A stretch of 64,000 nt of DNA from Kerstersia gyiorum (GTDB taxonomy: Bacteria; Pseudomonadota; Gammaproteobacteria; Burkholderiales; Burkholderiaceae_B): NCBI RefSeq assembly GCF_004216755.1, contig NZ_SGWZ01000004.1, positions 62,001-126,000 of the forward strand, written 5' to 3'. The translations under genes were made by a program, and so were the position numbers. Under the pieces are notes generated by a model that did no database searches, was not told the origin of the DNA, and worked only from the letters and a program-made list of their open reading frames with translations. Positions within the stretch are counted from its first letter, which is position 1; each line of letters begins with the position of its first letter. Shown here piece by piece: positions 43,708 to 52,417 of the stretch.

Positions 43708-45279
43708 TCAGGTGCCCAGGCCTAGCCGTATGGTACGGCTGGCTTGCCAGACGCCGGGATCACGGTGGGTGACGATGACGACGGTGGCATCCAGCGCACG
43801 GATTGCCTGGGCGACTCTTGCCTCGGTGGTTTCATCCAGCGCTGCCGTTGCTTCATCCAGGATGAGCACGGGAGCGCGCTTGAGCAGGGCGCGGGCCAGG
43901 GCCACACGCTGGCGCTCCCCGCCCGACAGCGCCGAACCCTGGTGGCCCAGTTGCTGGTGAATACCCTCAGGCGTACGTGTCAGCACTTCATCCAGCGCCG
44001 CCAGCCGGGCTGCCTCGATGACTTCCGCATCGGACGCGCCCGGACGACCCAAGCGCACGTTTTCAGCCAGGGTGCCGGTGAAGACCACCGGTTCCTGGGG
44101 CACATAGGCGATATGGGTGGCGAAGTCCTCATAGCGCATGTCCGGCAGCGGGACGCCGCCCAACGTGATACGGCCGGATTGGGGGTCGTCAAAGCGCATC
44201 AGCAAACCCAGCAAGGTGCTTTTGCCGCTGCCGGTCGGACCGGCGATGAGTATCCGTTCTCCTGCGGGGATGCGTGCATTGATGCCGTGCAGCACCGGGG
44301 CATGACTGACATCACTGAGTTCGAAATGCCAGCCTTGGGGCTGCTGCGCCTGCGCGGCGCCGGGCTCGGGCAGTGTCGGTGCGGTAATGGCCTTGCGGTA
44401 ATCGTCGATGGTGGCGCGCAGGTCGTTGATACCCAGCCCGGCCAGGGCCAGGGCGTCGAGGGGGGCGGCAGCCCTGGCGGTCAGGATGAGAATTGCCAGC
44501 GCGGCGGCCGGGTCGGTGAAGCCCTGCAAGCCCTGAGACAGTACGACGCCTGCCAAGGGCAGCACACTTGCCAGCGCAGAAATGAAAGTGGCCGGGGCAG
44601 CGGCATGATTGGTGCGCGCCAGCGCGCGTTCCTGTGCCTGCCAGCGCTGTTCCAGGCGAGCCAGTGCGCGGCTCGGACCGGCGGCGGTACGCAGTAATTC
44701 CAGGTGATCGGTCAGCTCCAGCGTGGCCTGAGTTGCGGCCAGTTCGGCTTCATGACGCCGTGCGTCGGCCCGGCTGAGCGCGCGCTGGGAGAGATATTGC
44801 GCCGTCAGTGCGACGACCATCAGGCCGCCGACCAGCAGCGTGGTGCTGGCGCCGGCAACCAGCGCAATGCCGACCAGCAGGAAAAGCGGGGTGAGCGGAG
44901 CCAGCAGAAAGGTTTGCAACTGGTGGGCCGGCACGCTCATCAGGGTGGGAATGCCACGGCCGGCAATGCTGGATACCAGGGCGCGATGTGCCGGCGTGAA
45001 CCAGGACAGGCGTGTGCGAGTCAGCGCCTGGCCCAGCGCGTCATAGAGATCTCCAGCCATGCGGGCGCCGGAGAAAAATCCGGTCCGTGTGACCAGGACA
45101 GTGAGCAGCAGCGTGAGGGCGGCGCAGGCCAGGACCAGGCCAGGTGGCTGGTGATGCAGGATCGCCAGCGCAAGCAGGGTATAGGTGAAGGCTTCCAGCA
45201 ACGCCACGGCGGACCAGCCTATGCCGATGGCAATCAGGCGGCGGCGGGCGGAGTGAATCGGGTTCGGTGCGGCGGTCAT
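43708..45279 (-). CDS. Half-size ABC transporter (permease-ATPase fusion), second of a pair
   Basis: A 523-residue membrane-ATPase fusion: six helices (residues ~15-290), then an ABC domain with Walker A AGPTGSGKSTLLG, signature LSGGERQRVALARALL and Walker B VLILDEATAALD. It overlaps the preceding gene by four bases and forms a heterodimer with its product. The pair resembles IrtA/IrtB-type siderophore transporters in the membrane domain more than classical multidrug pumps; CydCD is a further relative, but no cytochrome bd genes are near. The direction of transport is uncertain. The iron importer at 49615-53411 makes an iron role plausible. Confidence 0.85.
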   Translation of the reverse strand: MTAAPNPIHSARRRLIAIGIGWSAVALLEAFTYTLLALAILHHQPPGLVLACAALTLLLTVLVTRTGFFSGARMAGDLYDALGQALTRTRLSWFTPAHRALVSSIAGRGIPTLMSVPAHQLQTFLLAPLTPLFLLVGIALVAGASTTLLVGGLMVVALTAQYLSQRALSRADARRHEAELAATQATLELTDHLELLRTAAGPSRALARLEQRWQAQERALARTNHAAAPATFISALASVLPLAGVVLSQGLQGFTDPAAALAILILTARAAAPLDALALAGLGINDLRATIDDYRKAITAPTLPEPGAAQAQQPQGWHFELSDVSHAPVLHGINARIPAGERILIAGPTGSGKSTLLGLLMRFDDPQSGRITLGGVPLPDMRYEDFATHIAYVPQEPVVFTGTLAENVRLGRPGASDAEVIEAARLAALDEVLTRTPEGIHQQLGHQGSALSGGERQRVALARALLKRAPVLILDEATAALDETTEARVAQAIRALDATVVIVTHRDPGVWQASRTIRLGLGT

Positions 45280-46907
45280 CGCGCATCTCCCTGGTGAAAG
45301 GCGGCAAGGTCCAGCCGTGCGTCGGCAGTATTTGCCAATTCTGTATCGTGAGTCACCATCAGGATGGCCTTGTTTGCCTGCCGCGCCAGGCGCAGCAGTT
45401 CCTGCATCAGGCGCGCAGCCGTCTGCGAGTCCAGTGCGCTGGTCGGTTCATCGAGCAGAATGAGGCTGGCGGAGGACAGGAAGGCGCGGGCCAGGCCGAC
45501 GCGCTGCTTTTCGCCACCGGAGAGTAGGCTGGCGTCGGCGCCTGGTTCGATGTCGATCTGCGCCCGGCCCAGGGCGGCCAGATAGTCTGCTTCGCTGGCG
45601 CCGGGAGCGGTCAGGGCAAGCGTTGATTGAACGGCGGCGGGCAGTACGCTGCCACCTTGCGGAATCAGCAGCAGGTGCTGGGAGCGCACGTCTTCCGCCA
45701 AGTCGGCCACACGCGTATGGCCCAGCCGTATTTCGCCGCCTTGGGGCGTTTCCAGTCCTGCAAGCACGCGCAGCAGCGTGGTCTTGCCGCTTCCGCTGGG
45801 GCCGGTGATGGCTGTCAGGGTGCCTGGCATGAAAATGTGCGTCAGCCCTTGGACCAAATGGCGTTCCCCCTGCTGCAGTTGCAGGTCCGAAACCGTCAGC
45901 GGCAGGCCCTGGCCCGTGGGTTCGGGCGCCAGGCAGGTGCCGCTGGCCAGCGGGGTTTCTTGCAGCAGTGCTGCCAGGCGCTGTGCAGCGGCACGTCCTG
46001 CTGATAGATAATCCAGGCCGTGACCGAGCTTTAGCGCTGGGGTCACGATGGCCAGGCTGAACAGCAGGGCGGCAGCCAGCCGATAGGCGGGCAGTTCATG
46101 GCCGACCGCATAGGCAATGGCGAAGGTGGAAACAGCCTGCAGCAGTGCGACGGCGATGGCGGCAGCCGTCGCGACCCGGCCGACGCGTTCCAGCATGCCG
46201 TCGATGAAGCGCCGTGTCGCCGACTGGTAGGCGGCCGCCGCGCCGGCCTGGGCGCCATAGATGCGGCTCACTCGGATGCCGCGCGCATAGTCGTCGGCGG
46301 CACTCATGATATTGCCCATGACATCCGCTTGTTCAGCGCCTTGCCGGGCTGCCATTTTCGGAATCACCACCAGGTAGAAACCGGCAGCCAGTGCGCCAGG
46401 GATCAGCGCCAGCAAGGCAAGCGGACCGGCCAGGCCGGACAGCAGCAGCACGGAGGCAATCGGCACGATGACAAAGGTGGCGATTTCCGAAGGCAGGTGC
46501 GCAACCATGTGGTGCAGGGCGCTGATGTCGTCCGACACCAGACGGCGCAGCTTGTCGCCGCCGTGGCGGCTTAACGTGCTGGCTGGCAGGCGCAGGAGGT
46601 GCCCGGCGACCTGCCGCCTGAGCCTGGCCTCGAAACGTCCTTCTGCGTCATGCGATAGCCACGCAGACAGCGACGCCAGCAGGGCGCCGCTGACCCACAA
46701 AAAGCAAGCCGCACCCGCCCAGGACAGCGTCGGCTCGCGCAGCATGCAGACCAGGCACCAGAGCGCGCCGAGTGTCGCGAGGCCAGATGCCGCAGCGGTG
46801 CCGATACCGGCAGCCAGGGCCGGGAATGCGGGTTTCAAGGCGGGGAGCAGGACGGGATCCAGCCATCGGTTCCGGGGAACAGTTTGAGTCATGGTGTGTT
46901 CTGTCAT
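45276..46907 (-). CDS. Half-size ABC transporter (permease-ATPase fusion), first of a pair
   Basis: A 543-residue membrane-ATPase fusion. The membrane domain has LSRHGGDKLRRLVSDDISAL followed by HHMVAHLPSEIATFVIVPIA, a stretch that recalls the IrtA-type siderophore transporter group. The ABC domain has Walker A TGPSGSGKTTLLR, signature LLSGGEKQRVGLARAF and Walker B LILLDEPTSALD. Start near 46907 (MTEHTMTQTV); a second in-frame ATG follows five codons later. Its end overlaps the partner's start by four bases. It diverges from a TetR regulator across a perfect 9-base inverted repeat. Confidence 0.86.
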   Translation of the reverse strand: MTEHTMTQTVPRNRWLDPVLLPALKPAFPALAAGIGTAAASGLATLGALWCLVCMLREPTLSWAGAACFLWVSGALLASLSAWLSHDAEGRFEARLRRQVAGHLLRLPASTLSRHGGDKLRRLVSDDISALHHMVAHLPSEIATFVIVPIASVLLLSGLAGPLALLALIPGALAAGFYLVVIPKMAARQGAEQADVMGNIMSAADDYARGIRVSRIYGAQAGAAAAYQSATRRFIDGMLERVGRVATAAAIAVALLQAVSTFAIAYAVGHELPAYRLAAALLFSLAIVTPALKLGHGLDYLSAGRAAAQRLAALLQETPLASGTCLAPEPTGQGLPLTVSDLQLQQGERHLVQGLTHIFMPGTLTAITGPSGSGKTTLLRVLAGLETPQGGEIRLGHTRVADLAEDVRSQHLLLIPQGGSVLPAAVQSTLALTAPGASEADYLAALGRAQIDIEPGADASLLSGGEKQRVGLARAFLSSASLILLDEPTSALDSQTAARLMQELLRLARQANKAILMVTHDTELANTADARLDLAAFHQGDAR

Positions 46908-46995
46908 CGGCAGGGGCGTCCGGTTTCAGGGAAGGGGCGCCGTGGCGGAACCGTTATTCCGAAAATCAGGCCCAGGTCGAGAATGGTTTTCAATC

Positions 46996-47022
46996 AATTA
47001 GTTTCATGATGATAAACTAATT
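46996..47022. promoter_or_regulatory. Inverted repeat operator between ABC pair and tetR
   Basis: AATTAGTTT (46996-47004) and AAACTAATT (47014-47022) are perfect arms around nine bases. It lies in the divergent gap 40 bases before the TetR start, the usual place for TetR self-control and control of the neighbouring transporter. Confidence 0.75.
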
Positions 47023-47061
47023 TCGTTGATCAGATGAAGATGACCCGGAAAAGCGAAATAC

Positions 47062-47664
47062 ATGGAAACGGTTAAACCAGCCCCCCGGCGTGGCCGGCCG
47101 CCCAGCATCACTCGCCAGCGCATTGCCGAGGCGGGGATGGTCATGGGCTTGCCCAGGATGACATTCGTGGGCGTGGCGGCTTTGCTCGGGGTGAGTCACA
47201 TGGCCCTCTACAAGCATGTGCAGAACCTGGAGGCGCTCAAGCGTCTGGTCGCCGAGGAGATTTTCTGCCGCTGGCAGATGCCGGAAACGGTTGGGCCGCT
47301 ACACGAGCCGCTCGAGGCATACCTGCATCGCTTCAGTGCGTCTTTGCGCGAACTGGTGCGCCGGCACCAGGGATTGGCGCCCTATCTGATACGGCGCAGC
47401 GCTACCACGCCCACCATGCTGGACAAAATCTATGCGCACCATGAATGGTTCGCTGGCCGCTACGGCTTGACGCGCGGGCGGGCACGCTGGCTGTTGTCCA
47501 CGATTGCCTTTCATTGCATTGCGCTGGCAGATACCGTGTATGCCGTTAGCGCGGACGATGATGTGCCGCTGCTGGATGATGAAACTGAGGCTGCGGAAAT
47601 CGAAGCGGAATTCGACCGGGGCATGCAGGCCCTCGTTATCGGGGTGCTGCACATGCCGTCCTAG
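47062..47664 (+). CDS. TetR-family regulator
   Basis: A 200-residue repressor. The DNA-binding domain is residues ~12-60 (RRGRPPSITRQRIAEAGM and VAALLGVSHMALYKHVQNLE). The remaining helices form the ligand domain. It is divergent from the half-size ABC pair and probably represses it through the repeat at 46996-47022. The ligand is unknown. Confidence 0.9.
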   Translation: METVKPAPRRGRPPSITRQRIAEAGMVMGLPRMTFVGVAALLGVSHMALYKHVQNLEALKRLVAEEIFCRWQMPETVGPLHEPLEAYLHRFSASLRELVRRHQGLAPYLIRRSATTPTMLDKIYAHHEWFAGRYGLTRGRARWLLSTIAFHCIALADTVYAVSADDDVPLLDDETEAAEIEAEFDRGMQALVIGVLHMPS

Positions 47665-47723
47665 CCATGCCAGCCGTCGGGCTACCCCTGTTATCAGATG
47701 TTAGTTAATGCATAAAAGTTCGT

Positions 47724-47761
47724 TTGAACATGCCTTCGGGTTATTTAGACTAATCGGTCTA
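47724..47761 (+). promoter_or_regulatory. Promoter of the esterase gene with TAGAC-N6-GTCTA box on the -10
   Basis: TTGAAC (47724-47729), 16 bases, TAGACT (47746-47751). The -10 is inside TAGACTAATCGGTCTA (47746-47761), a palindrome with one mismatch from the NemR-type box TAGACC-N4-GGTCTA as I recall it. A repressor bound here would block the promoter. Confidence 0.55.
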
Positions 47762-47844
47762 CCCCTGTGCTGGCAGCAGCATTGTCCGACAGTGGCGGGC
47801 AGCCGGTCTGGCTGGTGGTGCAGCGTATGAACGAAGGATGGATG

Positions 47845-49500
47845 ATGAATAAACGAGAATTTCTGGTATCAGGCTTGAAAGCCGGTGTGGTCGTCAGTTT
47901 GCCGGGTGGCCTGCTGGCCTGCGCCAGTCCGGTCGCGGCGGGCGAACCGGTCGTGGAAACGGCGGCCGGGCGTCTGCGTGGCGTGCGCACCAGCCAGGGC
48001 TATGCCTTCCGTGGCGTCCCCTATGGCGAAACAACGGCAGGAGCCAACCGGTTCCAGCCGCCCGTGCGCAAGCAGCCGTGGGCAGGCGTGCGCGATGCCA
48101 CCAAGCATGGCGCGAGTGCGCCACAGCTCAAGGGTGCTTCCGTTGCGGAATTCGCCTGGTACTGGTCTGGCGTGGCCGCCGATGAGGATTGCCTGTCGCT
48201 GGCGGTCTACACCCCTGCCATCAATGACGGCAAGAAGCGGCCGGTGCTGTTCTGGCTGCATGGCGGAGCGTTTTCTGCTGGAGCAGGGACTTCCGCCGGT
48301 TTCGATGGCAGTTTCCTGGCGCAGAGCCAGGACGTGGTCGTCGTCTCCGTCAATCATCGCCTCAATGTGTTCGGGTCGCTCTATGTGGGTGAAAATGCGC
48401 CCGGGTTCGCAGCGGAATCGGCCAACGTCGGTGTGCTGGACCAGGTCGAGGCCCTGCAGTGGGTGAAGGACAACATCGAGGGCTTCGGCGGTGACGCCGA
48501 CAACGTTACGATCTTCGGGCAATCCGGCGGAGCGGCCAAGGTCACGGCGCTGCTGGGGCTGCCGGCGGCCAAGGGCCTGTTCCACAAGGCCATCGTACAA
48601 AGCGGTTCGGGTCTGTGGCGCCTGGGCAGCCAGGAAAAGGCTGAGCGCGCCACGCATGGCCTGTTGCAGGAACTGGGGCTCAATGCAGGCAATGCTGCGC
48701 GCATCCAGCAGTTGCCGGTGGAACAGATCCTCGCCGCCTATGGCAAGCTGCTGGCCAAGACCGGCGGCGTCAGTGAATTCCGCCCGACGCTCGACGGCGT
48801 GGTGTTCCGTGAGGAACCCTATGACCCGCGCGCGGTGGCGCTGGCGGCTGACGTGCCGGTGCTGGTGGGCTATGCCCAGGATGAAGCGACGTTTTTCCTG
48901 GCAGGCAATCCGGCCAATTTTTCCATCAGCCAGGCGCAGCTGGAGGCCCGGGTACAGAAATTCCTGCAACTGACGGATGCGCAGACCAGGGAAATCCTCC
49001 AAAGCTACGCGGCACGCTATCCGGGCAGCACGCCTGCCCATCAATTGATCGCCATTGCCGGCGACTACAACTACAAGCTGCCAACACTGGCGTTTGCGGA
49101 TCGTCAGGCGGATCTGAACGGCGCTGCCGTCTACGCCTACGAGTTCGACTGGAAGTCTCCGGCGCGCGCAGGCGTGCTCGGTGCGGCCCATACGTCGGAA
49201 GTGCCCTTCGTGTTCGGTACGCTGGATGCCGCCCGGGCGCTGGTGCAGGATAGCTCCGATCAGATCGAGGTGCGCAATCGCCTGGGGGCAATCTGGGGGC
49301 AGTTCGCCCGCACCGGCAACCCGAATTCGGATCGTGCCGGCGTGCAGGGCTGGGAGCGCTACGAGCGTGGCCAGCGCCAGACCGCCCGCATTGGCGGCAG
49401 CTGGCAGGTCGTTGCCGACCCGCAAGCCCATGGGCGCGAGGCGCTGGCGGACTTGCCGCTGTACGAGTACAGCTTCCCGGTTTCGTTCGTGAAGGACTGA
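47845..49500 (+). CDS. Type-B carboxylesterase, probably an exported lipoprotein
   Basis: An about 551-residue alpha/beta hydrolase of the carboxylesterase/lipase type B family. The N-terminus KREFLVSGLKAGVVVSLPGG leads to a lipobox LLAC (Cys ~25), so the mature enzyme may be a lipoprotein. The oxyanion segment is LFWLHGGAFSAGAGT. The nucleophile elbow is FGQSGGAAKV instead of the usual GESAG. The catalytic histidine is in GAAHTSEVPFVFG. It would hydrolyse an ester outside the cytoplasm. The start is one of several (47827, 47842, 47845); AAGGA at 47834-47838 fits 47845. Beside the siderophore importer it could cleave an ester siderophore, but that is only a guess. Confidence 0.85.
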   Translation: MNKREFLVSGLKAGVVVSLPGGLLACASPVAAGEPVVETAAGRLRGVRTSQGYAFRGVPYGETTAGANRFQPPVRKQPWAGVRDATKHGASAPQLKGASVAEFAWYWSGVAADEDCLSLAVYTPAINDGKKRPVLFWLHGGAFSAGAGTSAGFDGSFLAQSQDVVVVSVNHRLNVFGSLYVGENAPGFAAESANVGVLDQVEALQWVKDNIEGFGGDADNVTIFGQSGGAAKVTALLGLPAAKGLFHKAIVQSGSGLWRLGSQEKAERATHGLLQELGLNAGNAARIQQLPVEQILAAYGKLLAKTGGVSEFRPTLDGVVFREEPYDPRAVALAADVPVLVGYAQDEATFFLAGNPANFSISQAQLEARVQKFLQLTDAQTREILQSYAARYPGSTPAHQLIAIAGDYNYKLPTLAFADRQADLNGAAVYAYEFDWKSPARAGVLGAAHTSEVPFVFGTLDAARALVQDSSDQIEVRNRLGAIWGQFARTGNPNSDRAGVQGWERYERGQRQTARIGGSWQVVADPQAHGREALADLPLYEYSFPVSFVKD

Positions 49501-49512
49501 GCCGCGGAAAAT

Positions 49513-49546
49513 GCAGGCCTGGCCGAAATCCTACCGCCAGGCCTGC
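49513..49546. terminator. Inverted repeat between esterase and iron ATPase genes
   Basis: Perfect eleven-base arms GCAGGCCTGGC (49513-49523) and GCCAGGCCTGC (49536-49546) without a T-run. It is a possible bidirectional terminator for the convergent genes. Confidence 0.45.
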
Positions 49547-49614
49547 AGTCGTCTGCATGACCTCATGCCATGCGAGCCTGGTTGTTACGATTCCTGCGCC
49601 TGGGCGGGCTGGCC

Positions 49615-50388
49615 TTAGCGTCGGGGCTGGCCGGTGTAATAGACGCAGATACGCTGGCCGCCGATGTCATGCACGCTGATGGGCGTTTCATAGAGTTCGC
49701 TGAGCAGATCGCTTCTGACCAGTTCCGCCGGCGAGCCATGATGGGCCAGCCGGCCCCGGCGCATTGCGATGATGGCGTCGGCATAACAGGAAGCGAAATT
49801 GATGTCATGCAGCACCAGCACCACGGTCTTGCCCAGGGTGTCGGCCGCATGCCGCAAGGTGCGCATCATGGCTACCGCGTGTTGCATGTCCAGTCCGTTG
49901 AGCGGTTCGTCCAGCAGCACGTAGTCGGTGTCCTGGCATAACACCATGGCGACGAAGGCGCGCTGGCGCTGGCCGCCGGACAACTCGTCGAGAAAACGAT
50001 GCGCCAGCGTTTCCATATCCATGTAACGCAGCGCCATGCTGATCTGCCGTTCGTCTTCCTCGGCCGTGCTCACGCCCTTGTGCGGGAAACGGCCGAACGC
50101 CACCAGGTCGCGGACGGTCAGGCGCAGCGGCAGGTGGTTGTCCTGGCGCAGGATGGCGAGCCGCCTGGCCAGCACTTTGCTGCTGGCGCGGCTGACGTCC
50201 AGCCCGTCGATGAGGACTGCGCCGGCATCCATGGGCAGCAGTCGGCTGATCATGGAGAGCAGGGTGGATTTGCCCGCCCCGTTGGGGCCGATGATGGCGG
50301 TGACGCCTCCCGTGGGAATGCGCAGCGAAACGCCATCGACCACGACGCTGCCGCCATAGTGTTTGCTGAGTTCGGAGACTTCTATCAT
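49615..50388 (-). CDS. Ferric siderophore ABC transporter ATPase
   Basis: A 257-residue ATP-binding subunit of the FepC/CeuD group. Walker A is GPNGAGKST, the signature LSGGQRQRAFVAMVL and Walker B YVLLDEPLNGLDMQH. Start at 50388 is fixed by a four-base overlap (ATGA) with the preceding permease gene; the long in-frame extension upstream lies inside that gene. It drives uptake with the two permeases and the binding protein encoded upstream. Confidence 0.94.
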   Translation of the reverse strand: MIEVSELSKHYGGSVVVDGVSLRIPTGGVTAIIGPNGAGKSTLLSMISRLLPMDAGAVLIDGLDVSRASSKVLARRLAILRQDNHLPLRLTVRDLVAFGRFPHKGVSTAEEDERQISMALRYMDMETLAHRFLDELSGGQRQRAFVAMVLCQDTDYVLLDEPLNGLDMQHAVAMMRTLRHAADTLGKTVVLVLHDINFASCYADAIIAMRRGRLAHHGSPAELVRSDLLSELYETPISVHDIGGQRICVYYTGQPRR

Positions 50389-51401
50389 TTCATTGCCTTG
50401 CGCGTAACCATGAGCAGGAACAGCAGCCCGCCGGTGAACTCGATGACCACGCTGATCGCAGTTTCCAGATGCAGGACATGTTCCAGCACGGTCTGGCCAC
50501 CCACCAGCAAGATGATGCCGATCAGGATGGCGGCAGGCAGGGTTAGCCGGTGCCGGTCGCAATCCATGACGTGGTAGGCGAGGTTGCTGACCAGCAGGCC
50601 GAGAAAGGTGATGGGGCCGACTAGCGCCGTGGAAACGGCAACCAGCACGGCAATGACCACCAGCGTCTGCATGACGGTGCGCTGATAGGGCACGCCCAGG
50701 TTGATGGCGATATCGCGCCCCAGCGCCAGGACATCGTAGCGCGGCAGCAGGCGTAGCGCCCAGAGCGCTGCGGCCACCAGTAGTACGGTGCTCAGTCCGA
50801 GCAGCTTGGGTTCCACGGAATTGAAGGACGCGAACAGTTTGTCCTGCACGATGACAAACTCATTCGGGTCGATCAGGCGCATCAGCAGATTGGCCAGGCT
50901 GCGAAACAGCAGGCCGAAAGTGATGCCGACCAGTATCAGGCGATGCAGGCTTTGTGCCGTATCGGTGAAAAGCCAGCGGAACAGCAGGCAGGCCAGCCCG
51001 GTCATGATGGCGACCTGCACCAGGAACTGAACGCCGCTGGCTTGCGAAATCGACGTAAGTTCGGTGCCCAGGCTGAAGGCGGCCGCGGCCTGTATCAGGG
51101 TATAGAGGGCATCGAAACCGATCAGCGCGGGCGTGAGGATGCGGTTATGCGTGATGGTCTGGAACAGCACCGTAGAAATTGCAATGGCACAGGCCACCAG
51201 CACCATGGTCGCCAGCTTGATTCCGCGGAACGCCAGAATGAAACCCCAGTCGCCACGGGTGCCGGTCGTCATGAAGGCGAGGATGGCCAGTAGCGCCAGG
51301 ACCAGCAGCGGCAGCAGGCGCCAGGCGCGTCGTGCGGCAGGATTCAGTGGCAATGTGTCGACGGTCGCCAGGGCAGGGGATGATTCACCACGATGCATCA
51401 T
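50385..51401 (-). CDS. Ferric siderophore ABC transporter permease (second)
   Basis: A 338-residue FecCD-type permease with 9-10 helices, of the CeuC/FatC subgroup. The C-terminal GPITFLGLLVSNLAYHVM and HRLTLPAAILIGIILLVGGQ are typical. ATG 51401 overlaps the previous stop (ATGA), preferred over the longer in-frame start at 51449. It pairs with the first permease to form the channel. Confidence 0.92.
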   Translation of the reverse strand: MMHRGESSPALATVDTLPLNPAARRAWRLLPLLVLALLAILAFMTTGTRGDWGFILAFRGIKLATMVLVACAIAISTVLFQTITHNRILTPALIGFDALYTLIQAAAAFSLGTELTSISQASGVQFLVQVAIMTGLACLLFRWLFTDTAQSLHRLILVGITFGLLFRSLANLLMRLIDPNEFVIVQDKLFASFNSVEPKLLGLSTVLLVAAALWALRLLPRYDVLALGRDIAINLGVPYQRTVMQTLVVIAVLVAVSTALVGPITFLGLLVSNLAYHVMDCDRHRLTLPAAILIGIILLVGGQTVLEHVLHLETAISVVIEFTGGLLFLLMVTRKAMK

Positions 51402-52417
51402 GCGGCTCCGTTCCTGTTGCGTAGAATCAGGTAGAGGAATAGGATGCACCCGAGTATGCCCATGGTGACGCCGATGGGTATTTCATAAGGCGGATTGATC
51501 AGGCGGCCGACAATATCGCACAGTAGGGCCAGGCCGCCCCCCATGAGGGCGATCCATGGCAGGGAGCGGTGCATATTGTCGCCCATGATCAGGCTGATGA
51601 CATTGGGCACCACCAGCCCCAGGAACGGGATGTTGCCAGCCGTGATGACCACGACGGTCGATACCGCAGATACGATGACCAGGCCTGCCAGCGTCAGGGC
51701 GCGGTGGTTCAGGCCGAGATTGGTGCTGAAGCGCTGGCCCATGCCCATGACCGTGAAACGGTCGGCGGCGAGATAGGCCGCACAGGCCAGCGCGAAGCCG
51801 ATCCACAACAATTCGTAGCGTCCGCGCAGGACACCGGAAAAATCGCCGGTGGTCCAGGCATTGAGGGATTGCAGCATATCGTAGCGATAGGCGAAGAAAT
51901 TCGTCACGGCGCTGACGATGCCGCCCAACACGATACCGACCAGCGGGACCAGGAAGGGGGAGCGCAATGGTGTGCGCCGCAGGATCATCAGGAACAACAT
52001 GGTGCCGCCCATGGCGAAACTGCCGGCGACCAGCATGCGTCCCACAACGGAAATGTCGGGCATGACCAGGGCAACGAACAGGATGCCCAGCATGGCCGAT
52101 TCGACAGTGCCGGTGGTGGAGGGCTCGACATAGCGGTTCTGCACCATGACCTGCATGAGCAGGCCGGCGACGGCTAGTGCGATGCCAGCCAGCAGCAGGG
52201 CGATGGTGCGTGGCAGGCGGCTGACCGTGAGCAGGGACCAGGCATCGCCGGCATCATCCTGCCACAGGTCGCGCCAGCTGAGATCGCTGGCGCCGATGAA
52301 CAGACTGATCACGAATAAAACGGCGATCCCGCCGCAGGCGGGCAACAGCCAGCCTGCAGACGGAACACGCCGGCGCGCCACTCGCGGAGCGGCGACGGCC
52401 GGATTACTGCTTTTCAT
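51398..52417 (-). CDS. Ferric siderophore ABC transporter permease (first)
   Basis: A 339-residue FecCD-type permease, CeuB/FatD-like. Cues are LSWRDLWQDDAGDAWSLLTV, then SRLPRTIALLLAGIALAVAG (family start), and AGNIPFLGLVVPNVISLIMG. Its start lies 14 bases inside the end of the binding-protein gene, showing tight coupling of the operon. Confidence 0.93.
   Translation of the reverse strand: MKSSNPAVAAPRVARRRVPSAGWLLPACGGIAVLFVISLFIGASDLSWRDLWQDDAGDAWSLLTVSRLPRTIALLLAGIALAVAGLLMQVMVQNRYVEPSTTGTVESAMLGILFVALVMPDISVVGRMLVAGSFAMGGTMLFLMILRRTPLRSPFLVPLVGIVLGGIVSAVTNFFAYRYDMLQSLNAWTTGDFSGVLRGRYELLWIGFALACAAYLAADRFTVMGMGQRFSTNLGLNHRALTLAGLVIVSAVSTVVVITAGNIPFLGLVVPNVISLIMGDNMHRSLPWIALMGGGLALLCDIVGRLINPPYEIPIGVTMGILGCILFLYLILRNRNGAA

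Noticed and set aside
43708..46907. CydCD (glutathione/cysteine exporter) as the identity of the half-size ABC pair
   Set aside because: There are no cytochrome bd genes nearby, and the first protein's membrane segment looks more like siderophore-type half-transporters. A TetR regulator and iron genes are the neighbours.
47869..49431. A 520-codon minus-strand open frame
   Set aside because: Antisense of the carboxylesterase, which has a recognisable oxyanion hole, nucleophile elbow and histidine.
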